Part shown: positions 28,929-37,807 of the stretch, piece by piece
How positions within the stretch are numbered: the stretch's first letter is position 1
Layout of the letters: every line of letters starts with the position of its first letter
Source of the DNA: GCA-2686295 sp964402995
GTDB lineage: Archaea > Nanobdellota > Nanobdellia > Woesearchaeales > GCA-2686295
Reading direction: 5' to 3'
Assembly (NCBI GenBank): GCA_964402995.1
Contig: CAYOEA010000008.1
Location: 1-64,000 of the forward strand
Length of the DNA: 64,000 nt
Notes under the pieces: model-generated
The model's input: only the letters and a program-made list of their open reading frames with translations
The model's database searches: none
What the model was told of the DNA's origin: nothing
Program-made: the position numbers and the translations under genes

Positions 28929-29295
28929 GAAAACGCAAATGTTACAAAAAGACATAATCAAATTAATTCAAGCAAATAAAGGAAAACATTCTATATTAGA
29001 ATTGGCTATGAATAATCAGATTGAAAGAGAAATATATGGTCTTTTAGATAAAAAAAGTCAAAAAGAATCAAAACAAAGAATCATAGAAAGAACAAAAATA
29101 AATATGTTTCAGAAAATGTGCATAAAACAAATTTATCAATATTTAAAAGATATTATTCTATTAAAAGGATTTACTATAGGAGAAAACAGGTGTCAAGTTG
29201 ATGTTGACTTATTAGCAATAAGTGATTTTTCTAAAACAGGAAAAAAAATAGACAACTTATGTTTTATGAAAATATGTCCTAATCATAAAAATAAA
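28897..29295 (+). repeat. Direct repeat copy 1 (about 399 bp)
   Basis: It covers the last 32 bp of the GT2 gene, the intergenic bases and the first ~119 codons of a nucleotidyltransferase gene. It matches 30800-31198 with a constant 1,903-bp offset, no visible gaps and about 14 amino-acid differences in the coding part. Confidence 0.93.
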
Positions 29296-30747
29296 TACGA
29301 AAATTTTAGAAAATCAAATTCTACAAACTTAAATAACACTAATAATGATAATTATGAAGTTTCAATTATTATGTGTCCGTCTTGGTGTATTCAAATGCCT
29401 CCTCAAGGTATTGCTTACCTTTCTGAAAGTTTAAAACAAAATAATTCTAAAGTAAATATTATTGATTTAAATATAGAATTATATGAATCATTAAATTCTG
29501 AAGATAAAGAATTATGGTCTTTTGAGAATCATCCAAAATGGGTTGATGAAACAGCGTTTTCAAAGATCCTTCCAAAGTTTAAACAGAAAATAAAAGATTT
29601 TTCAAATAAACTTATTCCTTCTTCAAATATACTTTGTTTTTCAATTAATGCTGGAAATAAATTATTTACAATTGAACTTTTAAAAGAAATAAAGAAAAGG
29701 AAAGGAAATAATTTGATTATTCTTGGAGGACCTGGTTGTAAAACTAACAGAGATAGAAAACATTTTCCTTTTGAATTAGTAGATTATTTCATTTTAAATA
29801 AACCTCAAAGCACTCTTAATGCAGTTGTTAAAAATTATGATGGAATTAATTTAAAAAAAGAATTATTTAATATTAATAATAAAGTTGTTGAAGTAAAAGA
29901 AGAAGTAAAAGAAGAAAATATTTTTCCAAAATATGAAGGTTTAAATCTTAGTCTTTATGAGGAAAAGATGCTTCCAATTACTATGTCAAATAAATGCAAT
30001 TATAATTGCGTATTTTGCGATTATAATAAAGTAACACCTAATTTTATTGATAAAAGACCTGAAGAAGTATTTGAAGAGATTAGTTATCATGTTAAGAATA
30101 ATAAGATTAAAACTTTTACATTCACAGATTATACATTTAATAATGATTTAAAAAAGCTTGAAACTCTTTGTGATTTAATTATAAATTCAAAACTTGATAT
30201 TAGTTGGAATTGTCAAATGGTTGCTCGAAAAGGAATGACTTTAAAATTGTTTAAGAAAATTAAAGCTGCGGGTTGTAGCAATCCTAATGGTGAAATTGGT
30301 TATGGAATAAAAGGAGGATTTATAACTTTTGGAATTGAAAGTGGGTCTGATAGAATTCTTAAAATGATGAATAAACCTACCCGAGTTATTGATGCTGAAG
30401 AAACTTTAAAGAATAGTCATGAAGCAAAAATTACCACTATAATAAATTTAATTGTAGGTTTTCCTGGAGAAACAGATGATGATCATGAAAAAACTAAAGA
30501 TTTCTTGATTAGAAATAAAAACAATATTGATTTTATCAGTAATATATCTAGTTTATACATACCTCCAGAATCAAATATTAATTACAAACTTAAAAAATAT
30601 AATATTAAAGAAAAAAAAGATTTAATTTTTAGATGGGTTGATAATAAAAATAATAATCCAAAATTTAGAATTGAAAGAATGATTGATATTAAAAGAACAC
30701 TTGATAAAATAGGAATTAAATACTTTGGTTCAAATGAATCTTATTGA
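28939..30747 (+). CDS. Chimera: nucleotidyltransferase fragment fused to a B12-binding-type radical SAM protein
   Basis: A 602-residue ORF. Residues 1-~119 copy the N-terminus of the PF14907-type nucleotidyltransferase encoded at 30842. From ~138 (YEVSIIMCPSWCIQMPPQGI) it is a B12-binding-type radical SAM protein with GGPGC, the cluster motif at C353, C357 and C360 (NKCNYNCVFCDYN), GIESGSD and VGFPGET. Its C-terminal part resembles the second module of the 994-residue protein. No in-frame ATG is visible just before the radical SAM part, so its translation appears to depend on the captured 5' fragment. It is probably a recombination product; activity is uncertain. Confidence 0.8.
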   Translation: MLQKDIIKLIQANKGKHSILELAMNNQIEREIYGLLDKKSQKESKQRIIERTKINMFQKMCIKQIYQYLKDIILLKGFTIGENRCQVDVDLLAISDFSKTGKKIDNLCFMKICPNHKNKYENFRKSNSTNLNNTNNDNYEVSIIMCPSWCIQMPPQGIAYLSESLKQNNSKVNIIDLNIELYESLNSEDKELWSFENHPKWVDETAFSKILPKFKQKIKDFSNKLIPSSNILCFSINAGNKLFTIELLKEIKKRKGNNLIILGGPGCKTNRDRKHFPFELVDYFILNKPQSTLNAVVKNYDGINLKKELFNINNKVVEVKEEVKEENIFPKYEGLNLSLYEEKMLPITMSNKCNYNCVFCDYNKVTPNFIDKRPEEVFEEISYHVKNNKIKTFTFTDYTFNNDLKKLETLCDLIINSKLDISWNCQMVARKGMTLKLFKKIKAAGCSNPNGEIGYGIKGGFITFGIESGSDRILKMMNKPTRVIDAEETLKNSHEAKITTIINLIVGFPGETDDDHEKTKDFLIRNKNNIDFISNISSLYIPPESNINYKLKKYNIKEKKDLIFRWVDNKNNNPKFRIERMIDIKRTLDKIGIKYFGSNESY

Positions 30748-30799
30748 TTTAACTACTAATTTTTTTCATAATTCAAATAGTAAATTAAAAAAAATTATG

Positions 30800-31198
30800 A
30801 GATATCAAACAGCACAAAGAAATTCTTGTAGGAAAACGCAAATGTTACAAAAAGACATAATAAAATTAATTCAAGCAAATAAAGGAAAACATTCTATATC
30901 AGAAGTGGCTATGAATAATCAGATTGAAAGAGAAATATATGGTCTTTTAGATAAAAAAAGTCAAAAAGAATCAAAACAAAGAATCATAGAAAGAACAAAA
31001 ATAAACATGCTTCAGAAAATGTGCATAAAACAAATTTATCAAGATTTAAAAGATATTATTCTATTAAAAGGATTTACTATAGGAGAAAACAGGTATCAAG
31101 TTGATATTGACTTATTAGCAAGAAGTGATTTTTCTAAAACAGGAGAGAAATTAGAAAACTTAGGTTTTATGAAAATGGGTTATGATCATAAAAACAAA
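30800..31198 (+). repeat. Direct repeat copy 2 (about 399 bp)
   Basis: This is the partner of 28897-29295. Its first 32 bases are a remnant of the GT2 gene's 3' end, out of context here, which shows that the duplication included that gene's end. The rest is the start of the intact nucleotidyltransferase gene. Confidence 0.93.
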
Positions 31199-31774
31199 GA
31201 ACATTACCACCATTTAAGTTATGGAAAGAAATACGATTCATACACGGTGCACATAGAGTTACATCATCAAATAGAACAAAGAAATAGTCCATTTAAATTT
31301 AATATTAGTAGTAAAGATATCGTTAAAGATAAGATTGGAAATTTAAATATTAAAAGACTTGATAATGAAGCACTATTAATACATATTTGCACTCATACTT
31401 CTTATGATCATATGTATGTTACTGGAATAAAAGGGCTTATTGATATAAAAAAATATCTCGATGAAAGACATGTTGATTGGAATAAAATTGTATCTAAATC
31501 AAAAGAATGGGGCTGTGAAACTTATGTTTATCATGTATTAAACTTAAGTAAAGAATTACTTAATGCAAAAGTTCCAGGATATATAATTAAACAACTCGAA
31601 CAATGTGTAAATAAAAAAGACTTATTATTTTTAAATTATATAAAGAAAAATATTGTTACAACACGAAATGTGAAGATTCTTAATATAGAAAGATGGATTC
31701 TAAGATTATTTTTTAGTAAAAACTTAAAACAAGCATGGAATATATTAATAGATGGGTTGAGCATTAGATTTTAA
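30842..31774 (+). CDS. PF14907-type (NTP_transf_5) nucleotidyltransferase family protein
   Basis: A 310-residue protein. The signature LLKGFTIGENRYQVDIDLLA matches the family pattern LKG-x(n)-R-x-x-x-DID-L, where the acidic pair binds metal. Later motifs HIELHHQI and LDNEALLIHICTHTSYDH are also typical. Members occur in bacterial peptide-tailoring and exosortase-linked clusters with HprK-like kinases and PqqD proteins, both present in this window. I place the start at 30842, equal to the start of the duplicated copy at 28939; an upstream in-frame extension to 30725 is a relic of the duplication. Substrate unknown. Confidence 0.78.
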   Translation: MLQKDIIKLIQANKGKHSISEVAMNNQIEREIYGLLDKKSQKESKQRIIERTKINMLQKMCIKQIYQDLKDIILLKGFTIGENRYQVDIDLLARSDFSKTGEKLENLGFMKMGYDHKNKEHYHHLSYGKKYDSYTVHIELHHQIEQRNSPFKFNISSKDIVKDKIGNLNIKRLDNEALLIHICTHTSYDHMYVTGIKGLIDIKKYLDERHVDWNKIVSKSKEWGCETYVYHVLNLSKELLNAKVPGYIIKQLEQCVNKKDLLFLNYIKKNIVTTRNVKILNIERWILRLFFSKNLKQAWNILIDGLSIRF

Positions 31775-31784
31775 ATAAATTACA

Positions 31785-32681
31785 TCACAACTTAAGATTA
31801 ATTTTCTTTCTTAAAGATAAATTCTTAGATAAAGCCTTAGGTAAAACCGCTAAGAAAGAAATTTTAGCTTTAAACATTTGAAATAGAAGAAAGAATGAAC
31901 CTTTATCAGATAATTTTCTATGTTTTCTGAATAGCAGTTTTAGTTTAGCAAAACTTTTCTTTGATCTATCATAATGAGACCAATCAAACTTATCAAAATT
32001 AAATATAGCACAAACAAAATTAGATAACCAAGAAGAAAGTTTGAAAGGATGAATAAAACCTTTTTTCTTTATGAATAAGAATTTAGCCCAACCATACAAT
32101 AAGTTTTTGTTTTCAAGATAGAATCTTTGATTGTTGTAAGAATATTTTAATTTATGAATAAGGATTGCTTTTGGTACATATTTGAATTTTAAGTTGAATA
32201 AATGACAACGAAGAAAGAAATCTGAATCTTCAGAGTATATTTTGTAATTTTCATCAAATAATTCATCAAGTTTTGTTGCTGCAGATTTTTTTATAAGAAA
32301 ACATGCGGAAATCTGAGGTTGAGACTTTTCTTTACCAATAGGATGCATGACTTTTCCATTCTCATAAATTACTTTTGGAAATATGATATCTGCAGATTTA
32401 GATTTTTCAAGAAGATTTTTTATTGCATTTGCTTGGAAAACCAAATCATGATCAGCAAATAAGATGAAATCGTTCTTTGTAGCAAGAAAACCTTTATTTC
32501 TAGAATAAGCAGCTCCTAAAGTAGTTTTATTATCTATAATCTTTACTTTTGGATTAAGAGTTAAGATTTTAGAAGAATCATTAACAACAATAATTTGGGC
32601 GTCAGATTGTGATTGAATTGAAGCAATACACTCTTTTAAATCTTTAAGACCTGAAAAATAAGGTATAACAATAGATAACAT
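31785..32681 (-). CDS. GT2 family glycosyltransferase
   Basis: A 298-residue GT-A enzyme. It begins LSIVIPYFSGLKDLKECIAS, has VVNDSS for nucleotide binding, a DxD at FADHDLVF and the catalytic-base region IYSEDSDFFLR. The C-terminal ~100 residues are basic and hydrophobic. It is convergent with the nucleotidyltransferase gene, 10 bp away. In this cluster it could glycosylate a peptide or a surface glycan; nothing in the sequence decides this. Confidence 0.82.
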   Translation of the reverse strand: MLSIVIPYFSGLKDLKECIASIQSQSDAQIIVVNDSSKILTLNPKVKIIDNKTTLGAAYSRNKGFLATKNDFILFADHDLVFQANAIKNLLEKSKSADIIFPKVIYENGKVMHPIGKEKSQPQISACFLIKKSAATKLDELFDENYKIYSEDSDFFLRCHLFNLKFKYVPKAILIHKLKYSYNNQRFYLENKNLLYGWAKFLFIKKKGFIHPFKLSSWLSNFVCAIFNFDKFDWSHYDRSKKSFAKLKLLFRKHRKLSDKGSFFLLFQMFKAKISFLAVLPKALSKNLSLRKKINLKL

Positions 32682-32781
32682 AGAATTATTAATTAATAGA
32701 GATATTAAAATACTTTCTTCTTATCAACAAAATAACAAGATTTAAAAGAAAATGAAATAATTATTTAATATAAAAAATTAA

Positions 32782-32877
32782 ATGACTTCAAAATATATCA
32801 AACCAAAAATTAGAACGCTAAAAGACATCACAGAAATAGCAAACAAAATAATTTGTGGAAGTATAATTAATAGTTAA
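32782..32877 (+). CDS. 31-residue ORF, candidate RiPP precursor
   Basis: The ORF reads MTSKYIKPKIRTLKDITEI followed by ANKIICGSIINS. The first part fits the leader pattern Y-x2-P-x-[LI]-x2-L-x-D-[VI]-x-E-[LI] recognised by PqqD/RRE-type proteins in lasso-peptide systems, although the usual Gly after Leu is Lys here. An AT-rich TATA-like stretch (about 32758-32772) precedes it. It sits between the GT2 gene and the HprK-related kinase. The short core has one Cys, Gly-Ser and two Asn/Ser at the end. Its reality as a gene is inferred from the motif and context only. Confidence 0.35.
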   Translation: MTSKYIKPKIRTLKDITEIANKIICGSIINS

Positions 32878-32933
32878 ATTTAACAAAATGAATAAATAAA
32901 ATAGACACTTTCTAACAACATGAAACATAATAT

Positions 32934-33782
32934 TTATTCATAAATAATATCTTCAATATCTTCATCAAGACTTAAAGATAAATCATAACAATTAACATTA
33001 GACATTATTTTTGATATATTGAATATTTTCTTAGAAAGCAAAGGTTGTTCTTTCATCTTTATTTGCATCATCAAAAAGTTATTTTTGAAAGTTTCAGTGA
33101 AAATTTCAGATTCAGATAAAGATTTAATTTTATTAGACAAAGATTTTGAAATAAAAAAAGCTTTCTTTAAAATAACTGATTTATTTGAAGAAGAAAAGTC
33201 ACCTCCAAAAGGAGTTCCATACATGATAACTGAATTGTTTGATTGTTTCTCTAAGAAAATGAATTCATCATTAAGAATATCAAAACCTGCTTCGTTTAAT
33301 CTTTTTGCACACGTAGATTTTCCAGCCGCAGTAGGACCTGCAAACAAAAAACCTTCATTATTCTTAGAAAGACCGGAACAATGAATAGCTAAAAGATCAT
33401 CAAACCAAATCATAAAGCAAAGTCTAATAGCATTTCTTAAAGATACAAAATTAAAAACTAATAAATCTATAAACGATTCACTCTTAGAAATTGTTTGTTT
33501 GAATAAAACAGAAGATATATCATAAACTTTAGCGTCTAAAGAACATTGCTTCTTAAAAAGAGAAGGTTGCTCTGCATTGTTATTAGTTGTATCAAAAAAA
33601 GTAGTCTTAAAATCAGATAAATTTTTTGAGAAAACAGAATTAGAAGAATCTATATTGATGATATAAGATGAATTAGGCTCGCATAAAAAGTCTTTCATTT
33701 CAAGTTTTAAAACTTCAATTATATCTTTAGAAGAACAAATCACCACTGATTTATTTGCAACACATAAACCTATCTTTAACAT
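32934..33782 (-). CDS. HprK-related (HPr kinase-like) kinase
   Basis: A 282-residue protein. The C-terminal half has the HprK-like order: LAIHCSGLS (His134, usual 'HaSGV' region), Walker A GPTAAGKST at ~149-157, an acidic ILNDEFIF, and MYGTPFGG. The N-terminal ~110 residues have no recognised domain. Such kinases phosphorylate lasso peptides in the paeninodin-type clusters and accompany PqqD and nucleotidyltransferase proteins in HPr-rel systems. It is divergent from the S26 peptidase gene (87 bp apart), which may share control. The substrate is not known; the 31-residue ORF is the nearest candidate. Confidence 0.78.
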   Translation of the reverse strand: MLKIGLCVANKSVVICSSKDIIEVLKLEMKDFLCEPNSSYIINIDSSNSVFSKNLSDFKTTFFDTTNNNAEQPSLFKKQCSLDAKVYDISSVLFKQTISKSESFIDLLVFNFVSLRNAIRLCFMIWFDDLLAIHCSGLSKNNEGFLFAGPTAAGKSTCAKRLNEAGFDILNDEFIFLEKQSNNSVIMYGTPFGGDFSSSNKSVILKKAFFISKSLSNKIKSLSESEIFTETFKNNFLMMQIKMKEQPLLSKKIFNISKIMSNVNCYDLSLSLDEDIEDIIYE

Positions 33783-33869
33783 TAGAAATATATTAAATCA
33801 TAGGCATTTAAATGTTTTGAAAAATAAGAAGCTATTAATAGTTAAGAAAGTATAATTAAATTAAGTAAA

Positions 33870-34295
33870 ATGAAACAATTCAAAGTAAGCAACACAAATA
33901 GCATGTATCCTACAATGAAAGAAAATGATCTTGTTGTTATTAAAAAAATGGCTAATTATATTGTTGGAGATATATTAGCATATAAAAATAAGAATAAACA
34001 AATTGGAGCACATAGACTAATAAATATAGAAGAAGGATACTATTTGACTAAAGGTGATAATAATTATAAATCTGAAAAAACACTTAAGAATAAAGTAGTA
34101 GGAAAAGTTATTTTTATTAATAAACAAGCGATTAAAACAAAACTAAGCGATAAAATAATTACTCAAGCATCATATTTTCAAACAAAAATTGGATGTGAGA
34201 CATTTGAGAGGAATAAAATTCTAAGAATAATGTTTAAAATCATTACAAATCCAATCTTATATTTAAAGAATATTAAACAAATAATTCTTTCTTAA
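33870..34295 (+). CDS. S26-family peptidase, short soluble-looking form
   Basis: A 141-residue signal-peptidase-I-like protein. The nucleophile is Ser11 in TNSMYPTMKEND, with His48 in IGAHRLINIEEG and Asp63 in YLTKGDNN, so it is of the Ser-His archaeal/ER type. It has no N-terminal membrane anchor; only the C-terminal ~25 residues are moderately hydrophobic. That differs from the two other S26 proteins in this window, which are membrane-anchored. Beside the HprK-like gene it is a candidate leader peptidase for a modified peptide. It overlaps the convergent membrane protein gene by 4 bp. Confidence 0.8.
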   Translation: MKQFKVSNTNSMYPTMKENDLVVIKKMANYIVGDILAYKNKNKQIGAHRLINIEEGYYLTKGDNNYKSEKTLKNKVVGKVIFINKQAIKTKLSDKIITQASYFQTKIGCETFERNKILRIMFKIITNPILYLKNIKQIILS

Positions 34296-35857
34296 GTTGA
34301 AGTTATATAACCACGAGTTTTTGATTCAAAGAAGTGTAATTTAGGATTTAGAACATAATAAAATAATTGACTTGATTTAAGACTCCAAAATTTCACAGAG
34401 CAAGATTGAGCATTACAAGCAGAAATATCTTCACTCACATTCCAAGAATAATCATAAGATGTAAATCCGATTAGTTGAACAAATATGGAAAAAAACAATA
34501 AAATGATAAATAAATAAGTCCAAAACTTTTTCTTTGACATGAATTTAATAAAAGGAATTAACAAGAAAACAAGTATTGGAATTTGTTCTAAAAGTAAACG
34601 ATAACCAAAAGACCAGCCGCCAAACCACTGAACATAATTTGATAAAATAATTAAAGATAATAAGAATGAAGAGAATAAAAGTAATTGAAGTACATTAATC
34701 CTTGATAATTTATTTTTGAAAAAGAACAGCGCAGAGAATGAAAATATTAGAACTGGAGAAAAAAATAATAATCCTCTTGAAGGACTAAATAATAACGCTA
34801 AAAGATTATGGATATTTAAACCTCCAAATCTAGAAAAATAAGCGAGATAGAAATAACCCGAACCAAATAATAAGGTCCATTCAATAGGAATAAAATTAAA
34901 CATGATAATAAAACTAAAGGAAAAAAAGAGCAAAAAGAAGAACACAATAAAAGAAATTTTTCTTTTGAGTGATGCAAAGATTTTCATAAATAAGAATCCC
35001 ATAAAAAAGAATATTAAGATACAAAGAATCAAAATAAAAAACATGAATAAGAAACTCTTATCACTATAATAAGTGAATAAGTTATCTAAAATGTAAATGA
35101 ATACGAAAGGTAAAGAACAAAGTAGAAAATTAGTGATCTGATTTTTATAATAAATAGCCACATAAAACGATAAGAAAAATAAAAGTGAAACCATAATAAT
35201 TTTTGAAACAAAAGCGCCAGCTAAAGAAAAACCTAAATACTTAATCATGGAAGGATCATTTTCAGAGCGAGCTAAGATATAAATACTTAAAGCCACAAAG
35301 AAAATAACAGGTGAATGATTCCAAAGATCTTGACTTAAAACAGACCAAATGCTAGTTCCAAAAGCAAAAATAGACGCAAGTAAAAAAGAATTCTTTTTTG
35401 ATACAAACACTTTTGCGGAAAGGAAAATAAATAGTGCAGAGAAAACCATTAGTATGGAAGATACAAGTTTAGCAATAAAAGGAATAAACCACTTATCAGG
35501 ACTTAAATCAGTAAATAAAGATATAAGTTTGAAAGTAGGAAAAGCCAATAAACCACTCATAATATTATTACTAACTAAAACTTGTTCTTTTAAAGTAAAA
35601 AGATAATAAGGAGTTATAACGCCTCCTTCTTCTCTAAGATGAGATTTATCCTGCATATAATAATCAGAATATTCATTAACATACATATCGCCATCACCAG
35701 CCAAACTTAAAGCAAGAAGGTAATGTCCTTTATTATCGGCCGCATGAATAACTCGACCATTAGCATTATAAATGATGAAAATGAAGATTAAAAAGTACAA
35801 TAAAGAATGTTTTCTAATGTGAGAAATTACTTTTTTGAAAAGTTTTTCACCATACAT
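34292..35857 (-). CDS. Polytopic membrane protein, GT39-like
   Basis: A 521-residue protein with about eleven to twelve hydrophobic segments. The first external loop (GRVIHAADNKGHYLLALSLAGDGD) has acidic residues in the position used by GT-C glycosyltransferases, and a late extracytoplasmic domain is short with a CNAQSC pair near residue 485. A lipid-linked sugar transferase is the best guess. It ends convergently with the S26 peptidase gene (4-bp overlap). It could also be another kind of membrane protein. Confidence 0.6.
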   Translation of the reverse strand: MYGEKLFKKVISHIRKHSLLYFLIFIFIIYNANGRVIHAADNKGHYLLALSLAGDGDMYVNEYSDYYMQDKSHLREEGGVITPYYLFTLKEQVLVSNNIMSGLLAFPTFKLISLFTDLSPDKWFIPFIAKLVSSILMVFSALFIFLSAKVFVSKKNSFLLASIFAFGTSIWSVLSQDLWNHSPVIFFVALSIYILARSENDPSMIKYLGFSLAGAFVSKIIMVSLLFFLSFYVAIYYKNQITNFLLCSLPFVFIYILDNLFTYYSDKSFLFMFFILILCILIFFFMGFLFMKIFASLKRKISFIVFFFLLFFSFSFIIMFNFIPIEWTLLFGSGYFYLAYFSRFGGLNIHNLLALLFSPSRGLLFFSPVLIFSFSALFFFKNKLSRINVLQLLLFSSFLLSLIILSNYVQWFGGWSFGYRLLLEQIPILVFLLIPFIKFMSKKKFWTYLFIILLFFSIFVQLIGFTSYDYSWNVSEDISACNAQSCSVKFWSLKSSQLFYYVLNPKLHFFESKTRGYITST

Positions 35858-35922
35858 AAAACTATTAGTTAGATTAATAGTTTAAAAAACTTAAGAAAAT
35901 AAATTAAAAATTCTTTGAATTT

Positions 35923-36102
35923 TTACTTAACTAAGCCATAAAAACATCTTTTTGGACTATCTATCTTACCATCAGCTTTAAGATTTTTACAAGCTTTACT
36001 AACATCGTCCTTACTAAGACCGCTAATTTCTACAATTTGACCAGGTCTTAAAGGTTTTTCTGCTTTTTTTAATGCATCTAATACTTTAATTTCATTTGAC
36101 AT
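35923..36102 (-). CDS. 59-residue winged-helix DNA-binding protein
   Basis: The ORF starts at 36102 after a GGTGAT-like ribosome site and reads MSNEIKVLDALKKAEKPLRP, then GQIVEISGLSKDDVSKACKN, then LKADGKIDSPKRCFYGLVK. The order helix-helix-turn-helix (GQIVEISGLSKDDVSKACKNL) and beta wing (GKIDSPKRCFYGL) is that of a minimal MarR/ArsR-like winged helix. The target is unknown. It is the first gene beyond the distal copy of the tRNA-Ile 3' end. Confidence 0.75.
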   Translation of the reverse strand: MSNEIKVLDALKKAEKPLRPGQIVEISGLSKDDVSKACKNLKADGKIDSPKRCFYGLVK

Positions 36103-36178
36103 TTAAAATCACCTAGAAATAATAAAAATAATTTCTTTTTAAAAATTTTTATTTTAGAAGAATTATAGGATGAATAGT

Positions 36179-36196
36179 AATGAGCCTGCGGAGATT
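36179..36196 (-). repeat. 18-bp copy of the tRNA-Ile 3' end (distal att-like site)
   Basis: The sequence aatgagcctgcggagatt is identical to 37808-37825, which is the 3' acceptor stem, half of the T arm and three flanking bases of tRNA-Ile. The surrounding bases do not match, and no tRNA is present here. Confidence 0.9.
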
Positions 36197-36272
36197 ATTC
36201 TTAGAATCAATGTATTGAGTTGTTTGTATCACTAATTACTTAAATTCTTTTTTAAAATAAAAACATACAGAT

Positions 36273-37619
36273 TTATCTTCCACAAAATGGATCGTAATAA
36301 TCAAAAGTAACTGTTTTGGATTTTTTGTCAATGCTCTTTACACTTAAACCACCATAGTGCATAACTCCTGTACCGTATGATAAAGAATCCATTTGAAATC
36401 CATTTTTTAAAATAACCATACTTGGAAAATCATATATTTCTGTTAGTATCCATTCGCCTTGAGAAGCACCCACAGGTACTCTATCTCCGATTTTAATATC
36501 TTCAAAGATTTGACATGTTTCTCCTTTAAAGAGTATGTCTGATTTAGCAACATCTTTTATTGAGAAAATATAGTAAGGAGTCTTTGAATTGACGATTTCA
36601 TCGAAGCATATTTGAAAGTCACCTTGACCTTCTTTTTTTTCCACAGATATACAGTCGCCAGGACTTATATTATGTGGTTTTTTATTTATCTTAAAATATA
36701 ATGATTCTTCGAAATCCTTAGTGACTATATAATTTATCCCATCTGCCATAAACTTGGTTTTTTGGTTCTCACCCAGTATCAACTGGTCATAGTCTAAAAT
36801 CTCAATATTTTTTTCTATGTTGAATATTTTCCCTTGAGGGGTTGTCAGTTTAATATCGATAATGTTATCTCCAAGTTTCAAGCTTTCACTTGGAATTATG
36901 GTTGAGTAGTATAATGTTCGCCCATTAGTTTTATAATTCTTTGAACTAATTGTATTACCTTCTATACTGGCTTCCATTGAAGAACCTTCTGCATTTTTTG
37001 CAAAAACTGCGGAAATACTTATAGTCATAGGATGACCATAGTTCATAATACATAGGCCATCAGTATTTGTTCCGCTAGGATATTTTTCACAAGAGAAACT
37101 TAAATCATAGTCAAAATTAGGCCTTAGATTGGAACAATTATTTGTGGTGAAATTGTACAGGCGTAATGTTCCTTTACTGCTTTTATGATTGAATTGAATG
37201 AACGAATCATAGTCTAATATTTGTATAGAGTAGTCATCTGTCAAAGGATAAATTTTATCAGAATATAACGGTATGAACCCAAAGTCAAAAACTCCTTTAA
37301 GGAATCTAAAATACATCACATCTTGATGTTGAACCCAAAGATTAACTTGTTTATCCAGATCCCAGTTGATAGTTTGATTAAAATATATATCCTTATAGCA
37401 AGAAGATATATTAAACGGAAGTTCTTTAGGTTTTGTTGTATTAATTTCTTTAGAATTTGTTATGTTAATTTCTTCAGAATTATTCTTGAGGAATTCAGAA
37501 ACTGTAAGATTTTCAGTCTCTGTGAAGTTGATTGTAGTATTAGAATCAATGAGCATTTCATTTTCACAAGCTACTAATACTAAAAGAAAAACAAGCAAGA
37601 TGATGGAAATGATTTTCAT
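36273..37619 (-). CDS. Putative secreted lipoprotein, unknown function
   Basis: A 448-residue protein. The N-terminus MKIISIILLVFLLVLVACEN has a lipobox-like LVAC with Cys18 as the anchor. Residues ~25-70 are a low-complexity Asn/Thr/Glu linker. The rest is rich in beta structure and has several cysteines (CSNL, CEKYPSG, CIMNYG, CISVE, CQIF, CGR). A segment such as GDRVPVGASQGEWILTEI could be an S-layer or Ig-like domain, but no family is recognised. It is the only gene between two tRNA-Ile 3'-end copies. Confidence 0.65.
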   Translation of the reverse strand: MKIISIILLVFLLVLVACENEMLIDSNTTINFTETENLTVSEFLKNNSEEINITNSKEINTTKPKELPFNISSCYKDIYFNQTINWDLDKQVNLWVQHQDVMYFRFLKGVFDFGFIPLYSDKIYPLTDDYSIQILDYDSFIQFNHKSSKGTLRLYNFTTNNCSNLRPNFDYDLSFSCEKYPSGTNTDGLCIMNYGHPMTISISAVFAKNAEGSSMEASIEGNTISSKNYKTNGRTLYYSTIIPSESLKLGDNIIDIKLTTPQGKIFNIEKNIEILDYDQLILGENQKTKFMADGINYIVTKDFEESLYFKINKKPHNISPGDCISVEKKEGQGDFQICFDEIVNSKTPYYIFSIKDVAKSDILFKGETCQIFEDIKIGDRVPVGASQGEWILTEIYDFPSMVILKNGFQMDSLSYGTGVMHYGGLSVKSIDKKSKTVTFDYYDPFCGR

Positions 37620-37807
37620 AGAACATATTGTGGGACAAAAGTATATAAATGTTTTCGAAGCAAATATTGTATTATAGATTGATTCTAAATTGTAACTTTA
37701 CTTAGAATAATTCAATATACTCTAAACTTTATTGCGCATTCATACACATGATTTTGAGAGCTATCTTTTAAAAGAGTACTTTTCTCGTCGAGTACAGAAG
37801 GATTAGG

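Noticed and set aside
30725..30841. N-terminal extension of the nucleotidyltransferase
   Set aside because: These bases include the tail of the radical SAM gene and a remnant of the duplicated GT2 end; the duplicated copy shows the real start.
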